DNA from: Bdellovibrio bacteriovorus
GTDB lineage: Bacteria > Bdellovibrionota > Bdellovibrionia > Bdellovibrionales > Bdellovibrionaceae
Direction: 5' to 3'
NCBI RefSeq assembly: GCF_001592755.1
Contig: NZ_LUKF01000019.1
Coordinates: 186,001 to 250,000, forward strand
Length of the DNA: 64,000 nt
Below the pieces are notes generated by a model. It saw nothing but the letters and a program-made list of their open reading frames with translations, had not been told where the DNA came from and ran no database searches. Made by a program: the position numbers and the translations under genes. The first letter of the stretch is position 1. Every line of letters begins with the position of its first letter. This document shows positions 1 to 9,364 of this stretch, piece after piece.

Positions 1-361
1 ATGGCTTAGAGATAAAGTCATCCGCACCTGTTTCAAAAGCTTTGATTCTTTCATCGATGGTCGCCGCGCCAGATACGAAAATGATCGGTGTGTTTTTCGT
101 TGTTGCGCTTTCACGCACCATGCGACATACATCCACACCCATCAAACCAGGCATTTTGTAATCTAACAAAATCAGATCAGGTCTTTTTTCATTAATAAGT
201 TTTACCGCAGAGTTGCTGTCAGAAGTGTAGGTGCACTCATACGTCGCACTGAGAATTTCAGCCAAAAGCTTACAGCTCTCTTCGTAGTCATCAACTATAA
301 CAATCTTTTTTGCTGCCAAATCCGCACCTCGCAAAGGATTGCTGGAAGTAAACATGTTCAT
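1..361 (-). CDS. CheY-like response regulator receiver protein (3' part lies outside the window)
   Basis: The first 120 residues are visible and form a near-complete receiver domain. The acidic pair D24/D25 lies in VIVDDYEES, the phosphoacceptor is D67 in LLLDYKMPG, the switch Ser is S97 in IIFVSGA and the conserved Lys is K119 in FISKP. The protein is therefore expected to be phosphorylated by a histidine kinase in the cytoplasm. What follows the receiver is not in the window, so it may be a stand-alone CheY or have an output domain. Two in-frame ATGs (361 and 355) are possible; I chose the first because a GGGAG stretch lies about 13 bases upstream. The partner kinase cannot be told from the sequence. 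Confidence 0.85.
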   Translation of the reverse strand, partial: MNMFTSSNPLRGADLAAKKIVIVDDYEESCKLLAEILSATYECTYTSDSNSAVKLINEKRPDLILLDYKMPGLMGVDVCRMVRESATTKNTPIIFVSGAATIDERIKAFETGADDFISKP

Positions 362-416
362 ATTTGAAAACTATCTCCCGATCAAATTGAAAAGACAAGC
401 TGCATGGGGTCCAGTT

Positions 417-779
417 TTAAACACCCTTATATTTAATGCGCTTGGACTCAAGTATTTTCTTAAGTTGATCGCGTTTGTCACCCTGAATTTCGATTATACC
501 ACTTTTTGGGGAAAGAATGTGAGTACCGCCAACGCCGCACTTTGCTTTGAGTTCCTTAGTTAGGTTTTTGAGGAACTCCTCGTTTCTGGGAAAACCATCC
601 ATCACCGTGACCGTTTTTCCGCCTCTGCCGCCTTTTTCAATGCGAAAGACAACAGTGTACTGCCCGTCAGTTACAGAGTCCTCAGGCACGCAGGTACACT
701 CGGCCTGAAGCTGTTTACATTTAGGACAACGGATGTTCTCTTTTGGATCAGTGCTAAAAACTAAGCGAGTATTTTTCAT
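417..779 (-). CDS. SUI1/YciH-family translation initiation factor-like protein
   Basis: This 120-residue protein has the SUI1 fold signature: a basic GRGGKTVTV loop, the segment KNLTKELKAKCGVGGTH, then IIEIQGDKRDQLKKIL. That is the bacterial YciH pattern related to eukaryotic eIF1. The family is thought to act at the ribosome in start-site fidelity; the bacterial role is poorly defined. The N-terminal part carries C18, C21, C28 and C30 (CPKC and CTC), a plausible zinc knuckle that E. coli YciH lacks. Its start overlaps the spoVR stop by four bases (ATGA), so it is translationally coupled as the last gene of the prkA-yeaH-spoVR operon. Confidence 0.85.
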   Translation of the reverse strand: MKNTRLVFSTDPKENIRCPKCKQLQAECTCVPEDSVTDGQYTVVFRIEKGGRGGKTVTVMDGFPRNEEFLKNLTKELKAKCGVGGTHILSPKSGIIEIQGDKRDQLKKILESKRIKYKGV

Positions 780-2302
780 GAACCGGAGCTTTCTGAATTC
801 GATGGATTCGGAGTGGGCTCTTCACCCAACTTATGCTGTGTATACTCCTTTCCGTCGAATCTAAAAAGCTGCGGGGTTTCATCCATGATTGTCGCTAGGT
901 TTACCGGGCGTTTCCACATTTTGAAGACGTTTTTAAGGGTCTCGCTCATGAAATCCGGCTGCATATCGATGCCCTCATGCAAATGTGTCAGCAAAAGCTC
1001 GCCGCGATTTTCAAAGTTCGCATCTTCGATACGAATGATCGGCTGACCGAAGTTTGTCATATGGAACAGCAACTGAGCTTTAATAGCCTTGAAGTCTTTG
1101 GTATCGACCTCAAACTTACCGGTCTTCTTATTGAACTTGTATACAAACAATTTGTTACGAGCGCAGAAGTCTTCCGTCAGGAATTGGTCAATGAACGTAA
1201 CGTCGTTACAGACTTTACGAACTTCAAAGATTTTTTCACGTCCTAAACGCAAATCCTTGTTCCAATTCTTACGTTCACGAACGTCATCGCATTCTTCCCA
1301 TTCGCGACCGAATTGACCTTTGTTCCATCTTTCTTCGATATCACGGAACAGTTCAATACCCACTTTATACGGATTGTATCCATTCGGTGCCATTGCCATC
1401 GTTCCACTATGGTGATCAGCAAAGTCGATGATCTCTGAATCATTTAAGATCTTCGTCGTCATCAAATGCGAATGCCAATACGAAGCCCAACCTTCATTCA
1501 TGGTTTTCGTCATTCCCTGCGGAGAGAAGTAATAAGCTTCATCGCGGATGATCGAAAGCACGTCTTGCTGCCAGTCTGTTAACGGAGCATGGTGAATAAA
1601 GAAATTAAGAATGTCTTTTTCAGGCTCTTGCGGGAAGCGTTGAGCGCGGTGTTGCGCTTCTTCCTCCGCCTTCTTTTTTTGTTCTTCGACAAAAGATGGC
1701 GGATTGATGTAGTCACGCATGTAAGAGCGATCCACGCGCAAAAGATAATTCGGCTCTTGCGGACGTGACTCTGTCGGCTTAGCCACAGACTTTTCCACAT
1801 ACGGACTGTAACGATCGATTAAATTTTCTAAACTAAGGCAAACATCAATGAAGTTTTCCACAGTTTCATATCCGTAACGATCCATGTAGCGACGAATGCG
1901 TGTCGCGTGGTTCGCCATCTGGTCCATCATTTTACGATTCGTTTTTGAGAACCAGATATTGTTCTTAAAGAAATCGCAGTGACCATACACGTGAGCCATC
2001 ACAAGCTTTTGATCCATCATCGCGTTGCCTTCCATCAAGTAGGCATAACAAGGATCGGTATTAATCACCATTTCATAGATTTTCGAAAGACCGTACTCGT
2101 AACTTTTAGAAAGATGCTCGTACTCCATCCCGAACTTCCAATGCGGATAACGAACGGGAAAACCGCCGTAAGCCGCAAATTGGTTGATTTGATCATAAGT
2201 GATCAATTCAAAAATAGTTTCAAAAAAATCCAGTCCTGCGTCTTTCGCGATCTGACAGATTCTTTTTCTTTCTGCTTCTAATTCGGGAGTTAAATTCGCC
2301 AT
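776..2302 (-). CDS. spoVR: SpoVR family protein (YcgB-like)
   Basis: The 508-residue product matches the SpoVR/YcgB family in length and in family segments such as NEGWASYWHSHLMTTKI, the HHSGTMAMAPNGYNPYKVG block and the C-terminal LLTHLHEGIDM. The molecular function is unknown. In Bacillus the namesake affects spore cortex, and in Proteobacteria it is linked to stationary phase and stress with PrkA and YeaH. Here it follows yeaH by 41 bases and overlaps the SUI1-like gene, so the usual prkA-yeaH-spoVR order is kept. No signal peptide is present; it is expected to be cytoplasmic. A GGAGATGAGTT stretch just before the ATG serves as ribosome binding site. Confidence 0.93.
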   Translation of the reverse strand: MANLTPELEAERKRICQIAKDAGLDFFETIFELITYDQINQFAAYGGFPVRYPHWKFGMEYEHLSKSYEYGLSKIYEMVINTDPCYAYLMEGNAMMDQKLVMAHVYGHCDFFKNNIWFSKTNRKMMDQMANHATRIRRYMDRYGYETVENFIDVCLSLENLIDRYSPYVEKSVAKPTESRPQEPNYLLRVDRSYMRDYINPPSFVEEQKKKAEEEAQHRAQRFPQEPEKDILNFFIHHAPLTDWQQDVLSIIRDEAYYFSPQGMTKTMNEGWASYWHSHLMTTKILNDSEIIDFADHHSGTMAMAPNGYNPYKVGIELFRDIEERWNKGQFGREWEECDDVRERKNWNKDLRLGREKIFEVRKVCNDVTFIDQFLTEDFCARNKLFVYKFNKKTGKFEVDTKDFKAIKAQLLFHMTNFGQPIIRIEDANFENRGELLLTHLHEGIDMQPDFMSETLKNVFKMWKRPVNLATIMDETPQLFRFDGKEYTQHKLGEEPTPNPSNSESSGS

Positions 2303-2343
2303 AACTCATCTCCGTTGGAAAAAGGCATGTGGTCCCTTTTCGT

Positions 2344-3441
2344 TTAGCGGCCTTTACCCAAGAAGTCCTTGATAGAATCAAGGATCTTGTCGCGGTTTTC
2401 GATTTGGCTCAGAGTGAGTCTTTCGTCGTTGCCAAATTCTTTTTGTAAATCTTTAAGGAACTGACCACTTCCGTATTTACTTTCCACCTGCCCGTAACTA
2501 AAGACGTTGCAGTTCGGAAGGAAGAATTCAGTCATCATCTTAATACACAAACGAGTGTCTTCACCCGACCAGTTGTCACCGTCACTGAAATGGAAAGGAT
2601 AAATATTCCACTCGTGAACAGGATAGTCTTTCTGGATGATTTCCTGACAGAGCTTATACGCAGAGCTGATTAAAGTTCCGCCGGATTCACTGGTTCTAAA
2701 GAAAGTATCTTCGTCCACTTCTTTCGCGGCCGCATCGTGAATAATGAAACGAGTCTCTAGACCCTTATAATGTTTCTTTAGCCACGTGTTGATCCAGAAG
2801 CTTTCTAAACGAACAATTTCTTTTTGTTCATCACCCATACTGCCCGACACGTCCATCATGTAAATAACCACGGCTTGGGTTTGTGGTTGATTCACTTTTT
2901 TGAAGGACTTGTATTGCATATCCCTGCGGATCGGCAAAACCAAAGGCTCTTCCGGATTGTAGGTGCCAGCACCCACCATGCGCTTTAAAGCTCTTTTATA
3001 AGAAGATTTAAAATGACGAAGTCCTTCCGGTCCCACCGGAGCAAGTCCTGTAAACTTCGTTTTTAAGGATTCGATATTCTTTGCGCCTTTAGGCTCAATG
3101 CGTGGAAGTTGCAACTTCTCACCAAGAATATCTGCCAACTCTTCCATTGAAAGTTCGACTTCCAAAAGATGCTCTCCAGGAGCTTCTCCGGCTTGTCCTT
3201 GTCCACCTTCACCTGGATCACCGACGTCTTGACCAGGTTGACCTTCCCCTTGACCGACACCGCCCTGTTGCTTGGGACCGTAGCGGAAGTTAGGAATATC
3301 AATGCGAGGAAGAGGAATTTTAACGTACTCCTCCTCTCGCTTCCCAATCATTTCGCCCTGGGAGACATACTTGCGAAGATCTTCTTTGACCTTGCCCTTA
3401 ACGATTTCTCTGAACCTGTTATTGTCTTCCCGAATCGACAT
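2344..3441 (-). CDS. yeaH: DUF444 / YeaH-like VWA-domain protein
   Basis: This 365-residue protein has a family-typical N-terminal part, a low-complexity Gly/Gln/Glu-rich linker at roughly residues 58-90, and a von Willebrand A domain whose metal-binding DVSGSMGD motif lies near residue 197. DUF444 proteins occur with the PrkA kinase and SpoVR, and are presumed partners in starvation or stress signalling; the mechanism is not known. The start ATG shares one base with the prkA stop (TAATG), which implies coupled translation. The gene is full length compared with E. coli YeaH (about 430 residues), allowing for a shorter linker. It is expected to be cytoplasmic. Confidence 0.92.
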   Translation of the reverse strand: MSIREDNNRFREIVKGKVKEDLRKYVSQGEMIGKREEEYVKIPLPRIDIPNFRYGPKQQGGVGQGEGQPGQDVGDPGEGGQGQAGEAPGEHLLEVELSMEELADILGEKLQLPRIEPKGAKNIESLKTKFTGLAPVGPEGLRHFKSSYKRALKRMVGAGTYNPEEPLVLPIRRDMQYKSFKKVNQPQTQAVVIYMMDVSGSMGDEQKEIVRLESFWINTWLKKHYKGLETRFIIHDAAAKEVDEDTFFRTSESGGTLISSAYKLCQEIIQKDYPVHEWNIYPFHFSDGDNWSGEDTRLCIKMMTEFFLPNCNVFSYGQVESKYGSGQFLKDLQKEFGNDERLTLSQIENRDKILDSIKDFLGKGR

Positions 3442-5516
3442 TATTTATTCTTTACATCCCCGCGGGCGAAGATACTTGCAACGTAGTGTAGAACGTCCGT
3501 CGCAGAGATTTCATCGTACCCGAAGTCCTTGATGAGACGAGTTTTAACGATATCAATTTTTTCTTGAGTATCTTTGTCAGCAACGTTGCTCACTAAAGTC
3601 GTAAGTTTGATGCTGTCTTTTTGATCCTCGAAGAGTTTCAATTCAATCGCTTTATGAAGACGTTCGTTCATTTTGTAGTTGAACTTCTTGCCTTCCAAAG
3701 CCAATGCCCCGATGTAATTCATGATCTCACGACGGAAATCATCTTTACGAGATTCAGGGATCTCGATCTTCTCTTCAATAGATCGCATCAAACGCTCATC
3801 AGGCTCTTCATCATTGCCCGTGAACTGATTACGAACTTTTTCACGTTGAGTGTAAGCTTTCACATTATCGATGTAGTTCGCGCAAAGTCTTTGCATCGCA
3901 CTTTCATCGGCACTGATCGCTCTTTGAACTTCCGCTTTGATGATTTCTTCGTATTCTTGAAGAACCACACCTAGAAGTTCTTTGTACTCGCTCTTAAGCT
4001 CTTCGTTAGAAATCAACGAGTGATTCTTAAGGCCGGATTCAAGTTCTTTAAACACCATGAACGGATTCACAGAGCCTTTATTAGACTGTTGCGCCGCAAC
4101 CAGAGCGTTAGAGAGCTTATCTTGGATATAACGAGCCGAAATACCTTCAAGACCTTCGCGGTTGGCTTCTTTACGAAGCTCACGCACGTTGTCTTCAGTG
4201 TAGTTCGGTAACGTCTTACCGTTATAGAGTTTTAGTTTTTGCAAACGAGTGAGGTTGGCTTTCTTAGGCTTTTCCAAACGAGTCAGAATCGCCCACATCG
4301 CCGCCATTTCAACCGTATGAGGCGCGATACTTAAACCGCGCACTTTTTGAGAATTGAAATCACGTTTGTAGATATTGATCTCATCTCTCCAGCGAGTGAT
4401 ATAAGGAATATCGATCTTCACGGTACGGTCACGAAGGGCTTCCATGAATTCGTTGTCTTGAAGACGACGGTACTCTGGTTCATTCGTGTGTCCGATAATC
4501 ACTTCATCGATATGAGTTTGCGCGAATTTCTTAGGTTTAACTCTGTGTTCTTGTGACGCTCCCAAAAGGTCGTACAAGAAAGCCACGTCAAGTTTAAGAA
4601 CCTCGACGAACTCGATCATACCGCGATTGGCGACGTTGAACTCTCCGTCAAAGTTAAATGCACGTGGGTCTGAATCAGATCCATATTCAGCAATCTTACG
4701 ATAGTTGATATCGCCTGTTAGCTCCGTAGAGTCCTGATTCTTTTCGTCTTTCGGTTGGAAAGTACCAATACCGATACGATCCGCTTCAGAGATGAAAAGT
4801 CTTCTTACACGAACGTGCTCAAGAACTTTCATCAAGTTGCTGTCGTATTTTTCCATCAGTTGCTTAAAGATGAATCGAGATGGCGGGCTTAGCTCCCCGT
4901 CAACATGCACACGGTAAGAACCTTCTTGTCCTTTATTCAAGGACTCATACACACTTTGACGAAGCTCTTCTGGGATTAGAAGCAAAGGCTCTTCATTCAT
5001 CGGCGAAGGGAACACCTTCACACCTTTACCAAGAATGCCATCAAGTTCTAATTTTTCATCAATCCATTCAAACGTGTACATTGCGCCTGATTTGCTGTGC
5101 GAGTAGCGCTCAAGACCTTTTTTCAACATCCGGCAGATTGTAGATTTCGCACTTCCCACCGGACCGTGAAGCAAGATCACACGTTTTTCAGTTCCGTATC
5201 CCAAAGCGGCCGCTTTAAGTACGTTCACCAACTTCATCAACTGAACATCCAATCCGAAGACGGCGTCTTTTCCGTTGTTGAATGTGTCATCGAAGAATTT
5301 ATATCTAACGACTTCTTTTTTGAAATCCAGATATGTTTCTGTGCCTTCTTCAACGATCATGTCGTACATGCGCTGATAAGCATTCCTCGTGATTTTAGGA
5401 TTTTGTTTTACAAGATCGAGATACTCTTCGAAGGTCCCACTCCAATGCTCTTTAGCGTGAGTGCTCGAGTTCTGCCAGTTACTGACCAACGATTGAAGAT
5501 CAAACTTAGAGGCCAT
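3441..5516 (-). CDS. prkA: PrkA family serine protein kinase / AAA+ protein
   Basis: The product (691 residues) has the PrkA AAA domain with a Walker A motif [10 protein letters not shown] at about residues 116-125, and a C-terminal PrkA domain ending with the [17 protein letters not shown] region. PrkA/YeaG proteins are reported serine kinases, and recent work also points to AAA+ protease-like activity; they act in starvation and stress responses. An in-frame GTG 30 bases upstream exists, but GAGGGAGAG directly before the ATG at 5516 fixes the start. The gene heads the prkA-yeaH-spoVR-SUI1 operon. A palindromic element at 5564-5580 sits 47 bases upstream of the ATG and may regulate it. Confidence 0.93.
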   Translation of the reverse strand: MASKFDLQSLVSNWQNSSTHAKEHWSGTFEEYLDLVKQNPKITRNAYQRMYDMIVEEGTETYLDFKKEVVRYKFFDDTFNNGKDAVFGLDVQLMKLVNVLKAAALGYGTEKRVILLHGPVGSAKSTICRMLKKGLERYSHSKSGAMYTFEWIDEKLELDGILGKGVKVFPSPMNEEPLLLIPEELRQSVYESLNKGQEGSYRVHVDGELSPPSRFIFKQLMEKYDSNLMKVLEHVRVRRLFISEADRIGIGTFQPKDEKNQDSTELTGDINYRKIAEYGSDSDPRAFNFDGEFNVANRGMIEFVEVLKLDVAFLYDLLGASQEHRVKPKKFAQTHIDEVIIGHTNEPEYRRLQDNEFMEALRDRTVKIDIPYITRWRDEINIYKRDFNSQKVRGLSIAPHTVEMAAMWAILTRLEKPKKANLTRLQKLKLYNGKTLPNYTEDNVRELRKEANREGLEGISARYIQDKLSNALVAAQQSNKGSVNPFMVFKELESGLKNHSLISNEELKSEYKELLGVVLQEYEEIIKAEVQRAISADESAMQRLCANYIDNVKAYTQREKVRNQFTGNDEEPDERLMRSIEEKIEIPESRKDDFRREIMNYIGALALEGKKFNYKMNERLHKAIELKLFEDQKDSIKLTTLVSNVADKDTQEKIDIVKTRLIKDFGYDEISATDVLHYVASIFARGDVKNK

Positions 5517-5563
5517 AATCTCTCCCTCAGGTGCTTGGTGACACACCTACTTCCATAAGATTA

Positions 5564-5580
5564 TGCCTCAATACTAGACG
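5564..5580. promoter_or_regulatory. TGTCT-type interrupted palindrome, weaker copy, upstream of prkA
   Basis: TGCCTCAATACTAGACG lies in the 77-base gap between prkA and the lipoprotein gene. It fits the consensus TGTCTMA-N3-TKAGACA built from four better copies elsewhere in the window, with imperfect arms. It is a candidate operator or activator site; the assignment is inference. Confidence 0.35.
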
Positions 5581-5593
5581 GTTAACGAGTTAA

Positions 5594-6220
5594 TTAATTT
5601 ATTTGTATTGCTTTGAACCCCGAGGGCTGTCTCAATGTGAAAAGGTCATTTTTAAACTGGACTTCAGTCTGGGGCGCTGGGAATTGCCACTGCATTTCAA
5701 ATTGCGGGCCCGTAATAACTACTTTTTTCTCACCTTCATTTCGATTTGACCAAACAACGCGAAGGTTCCTTTGTAAGTTGTCACATTGAGAGATCCAGCC
5801 GTCCGTCGCAAGCGTGCACTGCCACCCGGGGCCACGTACAGGCTCATCAAAAGCAATATTGGCAAGATTCATAGGATGCAATGGCAAATCGATCATACGG
5901 TTGAACGCACGCTCTGAATTTCTGCCATAAAAAAAAGTTTTCTGCGGATAAATCACATAAGAAATTTCAGAAGGACTCATGACCAAGCTAGCAACTTGAT
6001 ACCCCAGCATCGCTGAAATCTCCAATCGTGCTCTTTCATTTTTGATCGCATAAATATCTATATTTAATGACTGCGTCTTATTCTGCTTTTCGTCCTTTAT
6101 AAGGGCTTTGGTTTCCCATTGAGCTTTTTGATAAGCTCCTTGCTTCACCGTCTTAGTGACACAGCCAGATACGATAGCGGTTAATACAATCAGTAAAAAA
6201 TAATTGATAGTTGTCATCAT
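5594..6220 (-). CDS. LolB-like outer-membrane lipoprotein (putative)
   Basis: The 208-residue protein starts with a lipoprotein signal peptide whose lipobox is IVSGC (C20). The rest is beta-rich: QWETKALIKDEKQNKTQSLNIDIYAI, RLEISAMLGYQVASLVMS, then the YVIYPQKTFFYG segment. That layout resembles the LolB / DUF4292 lipoprotein fold, which binds lipoprotein acyl chains at the outer membrane. The similarity is judged from pattern only, so a lipoprotein of unknown function remains possible. It is divergent from the membrane-protein gene at 6238 with only 17 bases between starts, so each promoter probably lies within the other gene. A second ATG directly follows the first. Confidence 0.65.
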   Translation of the reverse strand: MMTTINYFLLIVLTAIVSGCVTKTVKQGAYQKAQWETKALIKDEKQNKTQSLNIDIYAIKNERARLEISAMLGYQVASLVMSPSEISYVIYPQKTFFYGRNSERAFNRMIDLPLHPMNLANIAFDEPVRGPGWQCTLATDGWISQCDNLQRNLRVVWSNRNEGEKKVVITGPQFEMQWQFPAPQTEVQFKNDLFTLRQPSGFKAIQIN

Positions 6221-6237
6221 TGCCTTAGCATAGAGAA

Positions 6238-6849
6238 ATGAATTCTTTTAAACAAGCGCTGATTCAGCTGAAAAGCCAGTGGAAATACAGTCTTATTCTT
6301 GGAGCCATTGGTTTTGTGGTCGCATTCTCGCTGCGCCATATTCCGTACGTCAGTGCCGTGTTAACGGCTTTTGCTCTGTTGGTCCTTCAACATCTCACAG
6401 ACCGTTGGCTTGAAGGAAAAAACTGGAAGGATCTTTCAACAGTGAAAGAGTCACTGCTTCCTTTTATTGTAACAAGCTTGATTTTGTTCCCGACCACGGT
6501 TCTTATTGGGTCCTCTTTTGGAATCTTGCAAAGTCCTCAAGAGTATCTTTCAGGAGCACCTCTTTCCTTAGGCCTATTCATCCTGGGAACTTTCTTTTAT
6601 TTAGTGCTCACCCACGCGTTACGTTACCGCTTAGATACCGGCACAGGATTAGCTGAGGCCGTTGATATCGTAGGCTTAGCTTCCATGAAAAATCTTCGAC
6701 ACTATTTTGTAGTGAGCTTTTATCTAGCTCTATTACTATTAATAGCCGGAGTGACTTGGGGGATTGGATTTTTACTGGCTTTCCCGGTGCTCTTTTTCAG
6801 CAGCTATTACTCTTATTTGGAAATGAAATCCAAGTTCGTTAAAAAGTAA
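6238..6849 (+). CDS. Multi-pass inner-membrane protein of unknown function
   Basis: The 203-residue protein is strongly hydrophobic, with about five membrane segments near residues 18-50, 72-95, 105-125, 150-175 and 175-197, a short charged start and a lysine-rich tail (KSKFVKK). The layout recalls small membrane proteins of the DUF975/BPSS1780 type, but I cannot name a family with certainty. A weak AGAG lies just before the ATG. The gene ends in a long hairpin terminator shared with the convergent TPR lipoprotein gene. Nothing in the neighbourhood points to a substrate or partner. Confidence 0.7.
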   Translation: MNSFKQALIQLKSQWKYSLILGAIGFVVAFSLRHIPYVSAVLTAFALLVLQHLTDRWLEGKNWKDLSTVKESLLPFIVTSLILFPTTVLIGSSFGILQSPQEYLSGAPLSLGLFILGTFFYLVLTHALRYRLDTGTGLAEAVDIVGLASMKNLRHYFVVSFYLALLLLIAGVTWGIGFLLAFPVLFFSSYYSYLEMKSKFVKK

Positions 6850-6884
6850 AAGGGCCGCGTTTTTAGCGCAGCCCTTTTACTTTT
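6842..6884. terminator. Bidirectional intrinsic terminator
   Basis: A 14-base arm (6842-6855) pairs perfectly with 6871-6884, extended by a mismatch and three GC pairs. A/T runs flank the stem on both sides, so it can stop transcription of the membrane-protein gene (+) and the TPR lipoprotein gene (-). Confidence 0.85.
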
Positions 6885-6898
6885 CAATTTTAAATTTA

Positions 6899-8776
6899 TT
6901 ACTTCGTCGTATCGTGCTCTGCAATCGGCACTTCTGTTTTTGGCGCCGAAGCTGGCATTCTTGGCGAAAGAAGCTCTTGCTTTTCGATCGCGGTGATTTT
7001 GCTGCGGATCTCTTCCACTTTCTTTTTATCAGTTTCAAGATCAGCGGCTTTGCGATACATCTTCTTCGCTTTATCCACCATAGATTGCTTTAAGTAAGCG
7101 TCACCCAAGTGCTCAGCGATGATGCTGACAGCACCTTGATACTTGTGAGCCGCTTCTAAGAACTTGATCGACTCTGTGAACTTATTTTGTTTGTACAAAA
7201 TCCAACCCAAGGTATCTAGAACATAACCATCTTTAGGCTCAAGCTCTAAAGCACGACGAGCTAGCTTTTCCGCTTGCGGAAGTTGCACTCCCATCTCAGC
7301 CCATGTGAAGGCAAGATAGTTCAAACCTTGAACGTGATTCGGATCTAAATCCAAAACCTTTTGCATTTCTGTTACGACAACCTCTTTATTACCCAAGCGG
7401 TCATTAATAGTGCCGTAATAGAAACGAAGTTGCGCGTTTTCTGGAAACTTCTCTAAACCTTGTTCCAAGATTTTTGAAGCCCCTTTATAATCCGTCTTTT
7501 CATCTAACAAAGAAGCATACATCGCATAGATCTGAGGTTGATCTTGACGATCCTTCAAACCTTTTGCCGCAACTTCCAAACCTTCTTCCAAACGGCCCAA
7601 ACCTTTTAGAAGATAAGCCGCATGAACCACAGCCTCACCGTAGTAAGTGCTGTTCGCTGGAATCTTGCGATATTCTTTCACTGCTTTTTCTGCTTTACGC
7701 GTTTCTTCGTAAACCGCTGCTAGATAAAAGCGAACTTTATCTGAATCTGGAGCTTCCTTAAGAACGTCTTCTAATTTTTGCGCCGCTTGATCGTAACGTT
7801 TTTGTTCGATCAAGATCAAAGCCATCTTCATGCGCACATTCAGTGGCTCTTCCGTTTCTGATTCCACGATAGCCAATTGGTCATAAGCATTTTCGTAGTC
7901 ACCTTGTTCGATATAGATTTGCGCTAAGACTTCTGCAATACGTGGACTTGGAGTGTTTTCCTTTTGGAACTCTTTGTACATCGCAATAGCTTTATCTTCT
8001 TTCTTTTGTTTTGCATAAAGCGAACCCAAAGAAAGAAGAGCGTCAGCGAAGTCAGGTTTCAACTGCAAAGTCTTTTTGAAAGACTCTTCAGAAGCTTTTT
8101 GGTATTTCGCTTCTGGTTGCTCCATACGCACGCGACCGATGTAGTAATGAGCTAGGTACGGCGTTGTGTAATCAGGATTTTTCAAAAGAGATTCAAAGTA
8201 CTGAACAGCTTTGTCCGATTGTTTTTGTTCAGAGTAAAGTGCGCCAATGTAAAGCGGAGCTTCCGTATTCGAAGGCTGAAGCTTCATCACTGTGGAGTAT
8301 TCAGCTAAAGCTTTTGGGTAAAGCTTCATTGATGAATACAAACCACCTAGCAACAAGTGAGCATCTACGTTTTTTGGATCTTTTTTAACAGCCTCTTCCG
8401 CCTGCACCAAGGATTCAGAGATCATGCCTTGTTTCAGGAATTCAGCTGCTAAACGCATGTTCACGGCTGGAGACTCTTGATCGTACACCAGCACGGTTTT
8501 GAAAGCTTCGATCGCTTTTTGCGAATTGCCGTCAAGACTGTAAGCCTCACCCATCGCGAAATGGTAGTCAGCTTGTGTGCGCATGTAGAGTGGATCTAAC
8601 TTGGCGCTTCCATCTTGCGCTACGATAGCAGGAGCAAAAGATGCAGGAGCTCTGTTTTTGTCATCGAATGACGCTTCATAATACGTGGCTTTGTCCGCGT
8701 CGTTCTGTGTGAACGTCGCACATGCCGTCAGCGTCAACAAAATAGGGATTAAGGAAGTCCTAGTGAATAAAAACAT
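6899..8776 (-). CDS. TPR-repeat lipoprotein
   Basis: The 625-residue product has a lipoprotein signal peptide (lipobox LTAC, C19) followed by a long run of tetratricopeptide repeats from about residue 70 to 590. Typical repeat cores such as YHFAMGEAYSLDGNSQKAIEAF and AHLLLGGLYSSMKLYPKALAEY are readable. It is thus a membrane-attached periplasmic or outer-membrane-facing protein scaffold. Such proteins serve in envelope assembly, exopolysaccharide or secretion systems; the partner is not evident. The ribosome binding site TAGGAGATCAG precedes the ATG and is itself preceded by a small hairpin at 8791-8808. The gene appears monocistronic. Confidence 0.85.
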   Translation of the reverse strand: MFLFTRTSLIPILLTLTACATFTQNDADKATYYEASFDDKNRAPASFAPAIVAQDGSAKLDPLYMRTQADYHFAMGEAYSLDGNSQKAIEAFKTVLVYDQESPAVNMRLAAEFLKQGMISESLVQAEEAVKKDPKNVDAHLLLGGLYSSMKLYPKALAEYSTVMKLQPSNTEAPLYIGALYSEQKQSDKAVQYFESLLKNPDYTTPYLAHYYIGRVRMEQPEAKYQKASEESFKKTLQLKPDFADALLSLGSLYAKQKKEDKAIAMYKEFQKENTPSPRIAEVLAQIYIEQGDYENAYDQLAIVESETEEPLNVRMKMALILIEQKRYDQAAQKLEDVLKEAPDSDKVRFYLAAVYEETRKAEKAVKEYRKIPANSTYYGEAVVHAAYLLKGLGRLEEGLEVAAKGLKDRQDQPQIYAMYASLLDEKTDYKGASKILEQGLEKFPENAQLRFYYGTINDRLGNKEVVVTEMQKVLDLDPNHVQGLNYLAFTWAEMGVQLPQAEKLARRALELEPKDGYVLDTLGWILYKQNKFTESIKFLEAAHKYQGAVSIIAEHLGDAYLKQSMVDKAKKMYRKAADLETDKKKVEEIRSKITAIEKQELLSPRMPASAPKTEVPIAEHDTTK

Positions 8777-8790
8777 CTGATCTCCTAGTT

Positions 8791-8808
8791 ACATGCTGAT
8801 CGGCATGT
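8791..8808 (-). promoter_or_regulatory. Hairpin in the leader of the TPR lipoprotein gene
   Basis: ACATGC and GCATGT arms with a six-base loop lie 15-32 bases upstream of the ATG at 8776, just before the ribosome binding site. The hairpin could protect the mRNA 5' end or modulate translation; this is inference. Confidence 0.35.
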
Positions 8809-8869
8809 TTTGAGATTTTGTTGATGTATCAGGACTTCATCGCGACCTAGGCCGTGATCAGAAAGAGTT

Positions 8870-9364
8870 CTAATTCTGAGACATGCTCAGAAGGACTCCA
8901 ACATCGTCACCGGAGTAAACAGGCTGTTCTTTAAGAGCGATTTCTTCATTTTCTAAATTTGTCGTATCTACTTTTTGGTTTGGACCCGAGGACCAAACAA
9001 CAATGCGGATCTTGCCCACTTGGTTTCCCGATAAGATTCGGTACTTATAAGGCTGTCCCCAAGGATCCACCCCCATTGTCCCCGTACTGCGAATATTTTC
9101 AGGGGAAAGGGCCTTTTCTTCGGCCACAGAAGCCGGAACGCGGGACTTAGGCATATGTGAATTGGCAGCTGATTTTGTTGCTTCGCGGTAAATCTGGATG
9201 ACTTGATATCCAACAACTTCCGCTTTTTGGCGGGCAAGTTCGCTGCGAGAGTCCTGAATTTGGCGGTTCCAAGGGGTCGCTATAATCGCCGTTGAGAAAC
9301 CGACGAGACCCAGCAGGGCCAAGACTCCAGAGGACTTAAACTCTTGTTTTTGCTCATTTTTCAT
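8870..9364 (-). CDS. Membrane-anchored protein with GspG-like pseudopilin C-terminal domain
   Basis: From the ATG at 9364 the product has 164 residues: a short polar start (MKNEQKQEFKSSG), one hydrophobic segment (VLALLGLVGFSTAIIATP) and a periplasmic domain. The domain contains DPWGQPYKYRI followed by IRIVVWSSGPNQK, the hallmark of the type II secretion major pseudopilin GspG. The prepilin-peptidase site (G-F-T-L-x-E) is absent, so it may be anchored rather than processed. No other type II secretion gene is nearby. A longer form starting at 9433 is possible, but GGCGGGAAG before the ATG at 9364 favours the shorter start. The function is unknown. Confidence 0.7.
   Translation of the reverse strand: MKNEQKQEFKSSGVLALLGLVGFSTAIIATPWNRQIQDSRSELARQKAEVVGYQVIQIYREATKSAANSHMPKSRVPASVAEEKALSPENIRSTGTMGVDPWGQPYKYRILSGNQVGKIRIVVWSSGPNQKVDTTNLENEEIALKEQPVYSGDDVGVLLSMSQN

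Noticed and set aside
3180-3270. Repeat-like sequence in the yeaH gene as a tandem repeat
   Set aside because: It is the Gly/Gln-rich linker common in DUF444 proteins, not a regular DNA repeat.
417-3500. Plus-strand open frames opposite spoVR, yeaH and prkA
   Set aside because: They mirror strongly conserved genes on the other strand and show no motif, signal peptide or ribosome binding site.
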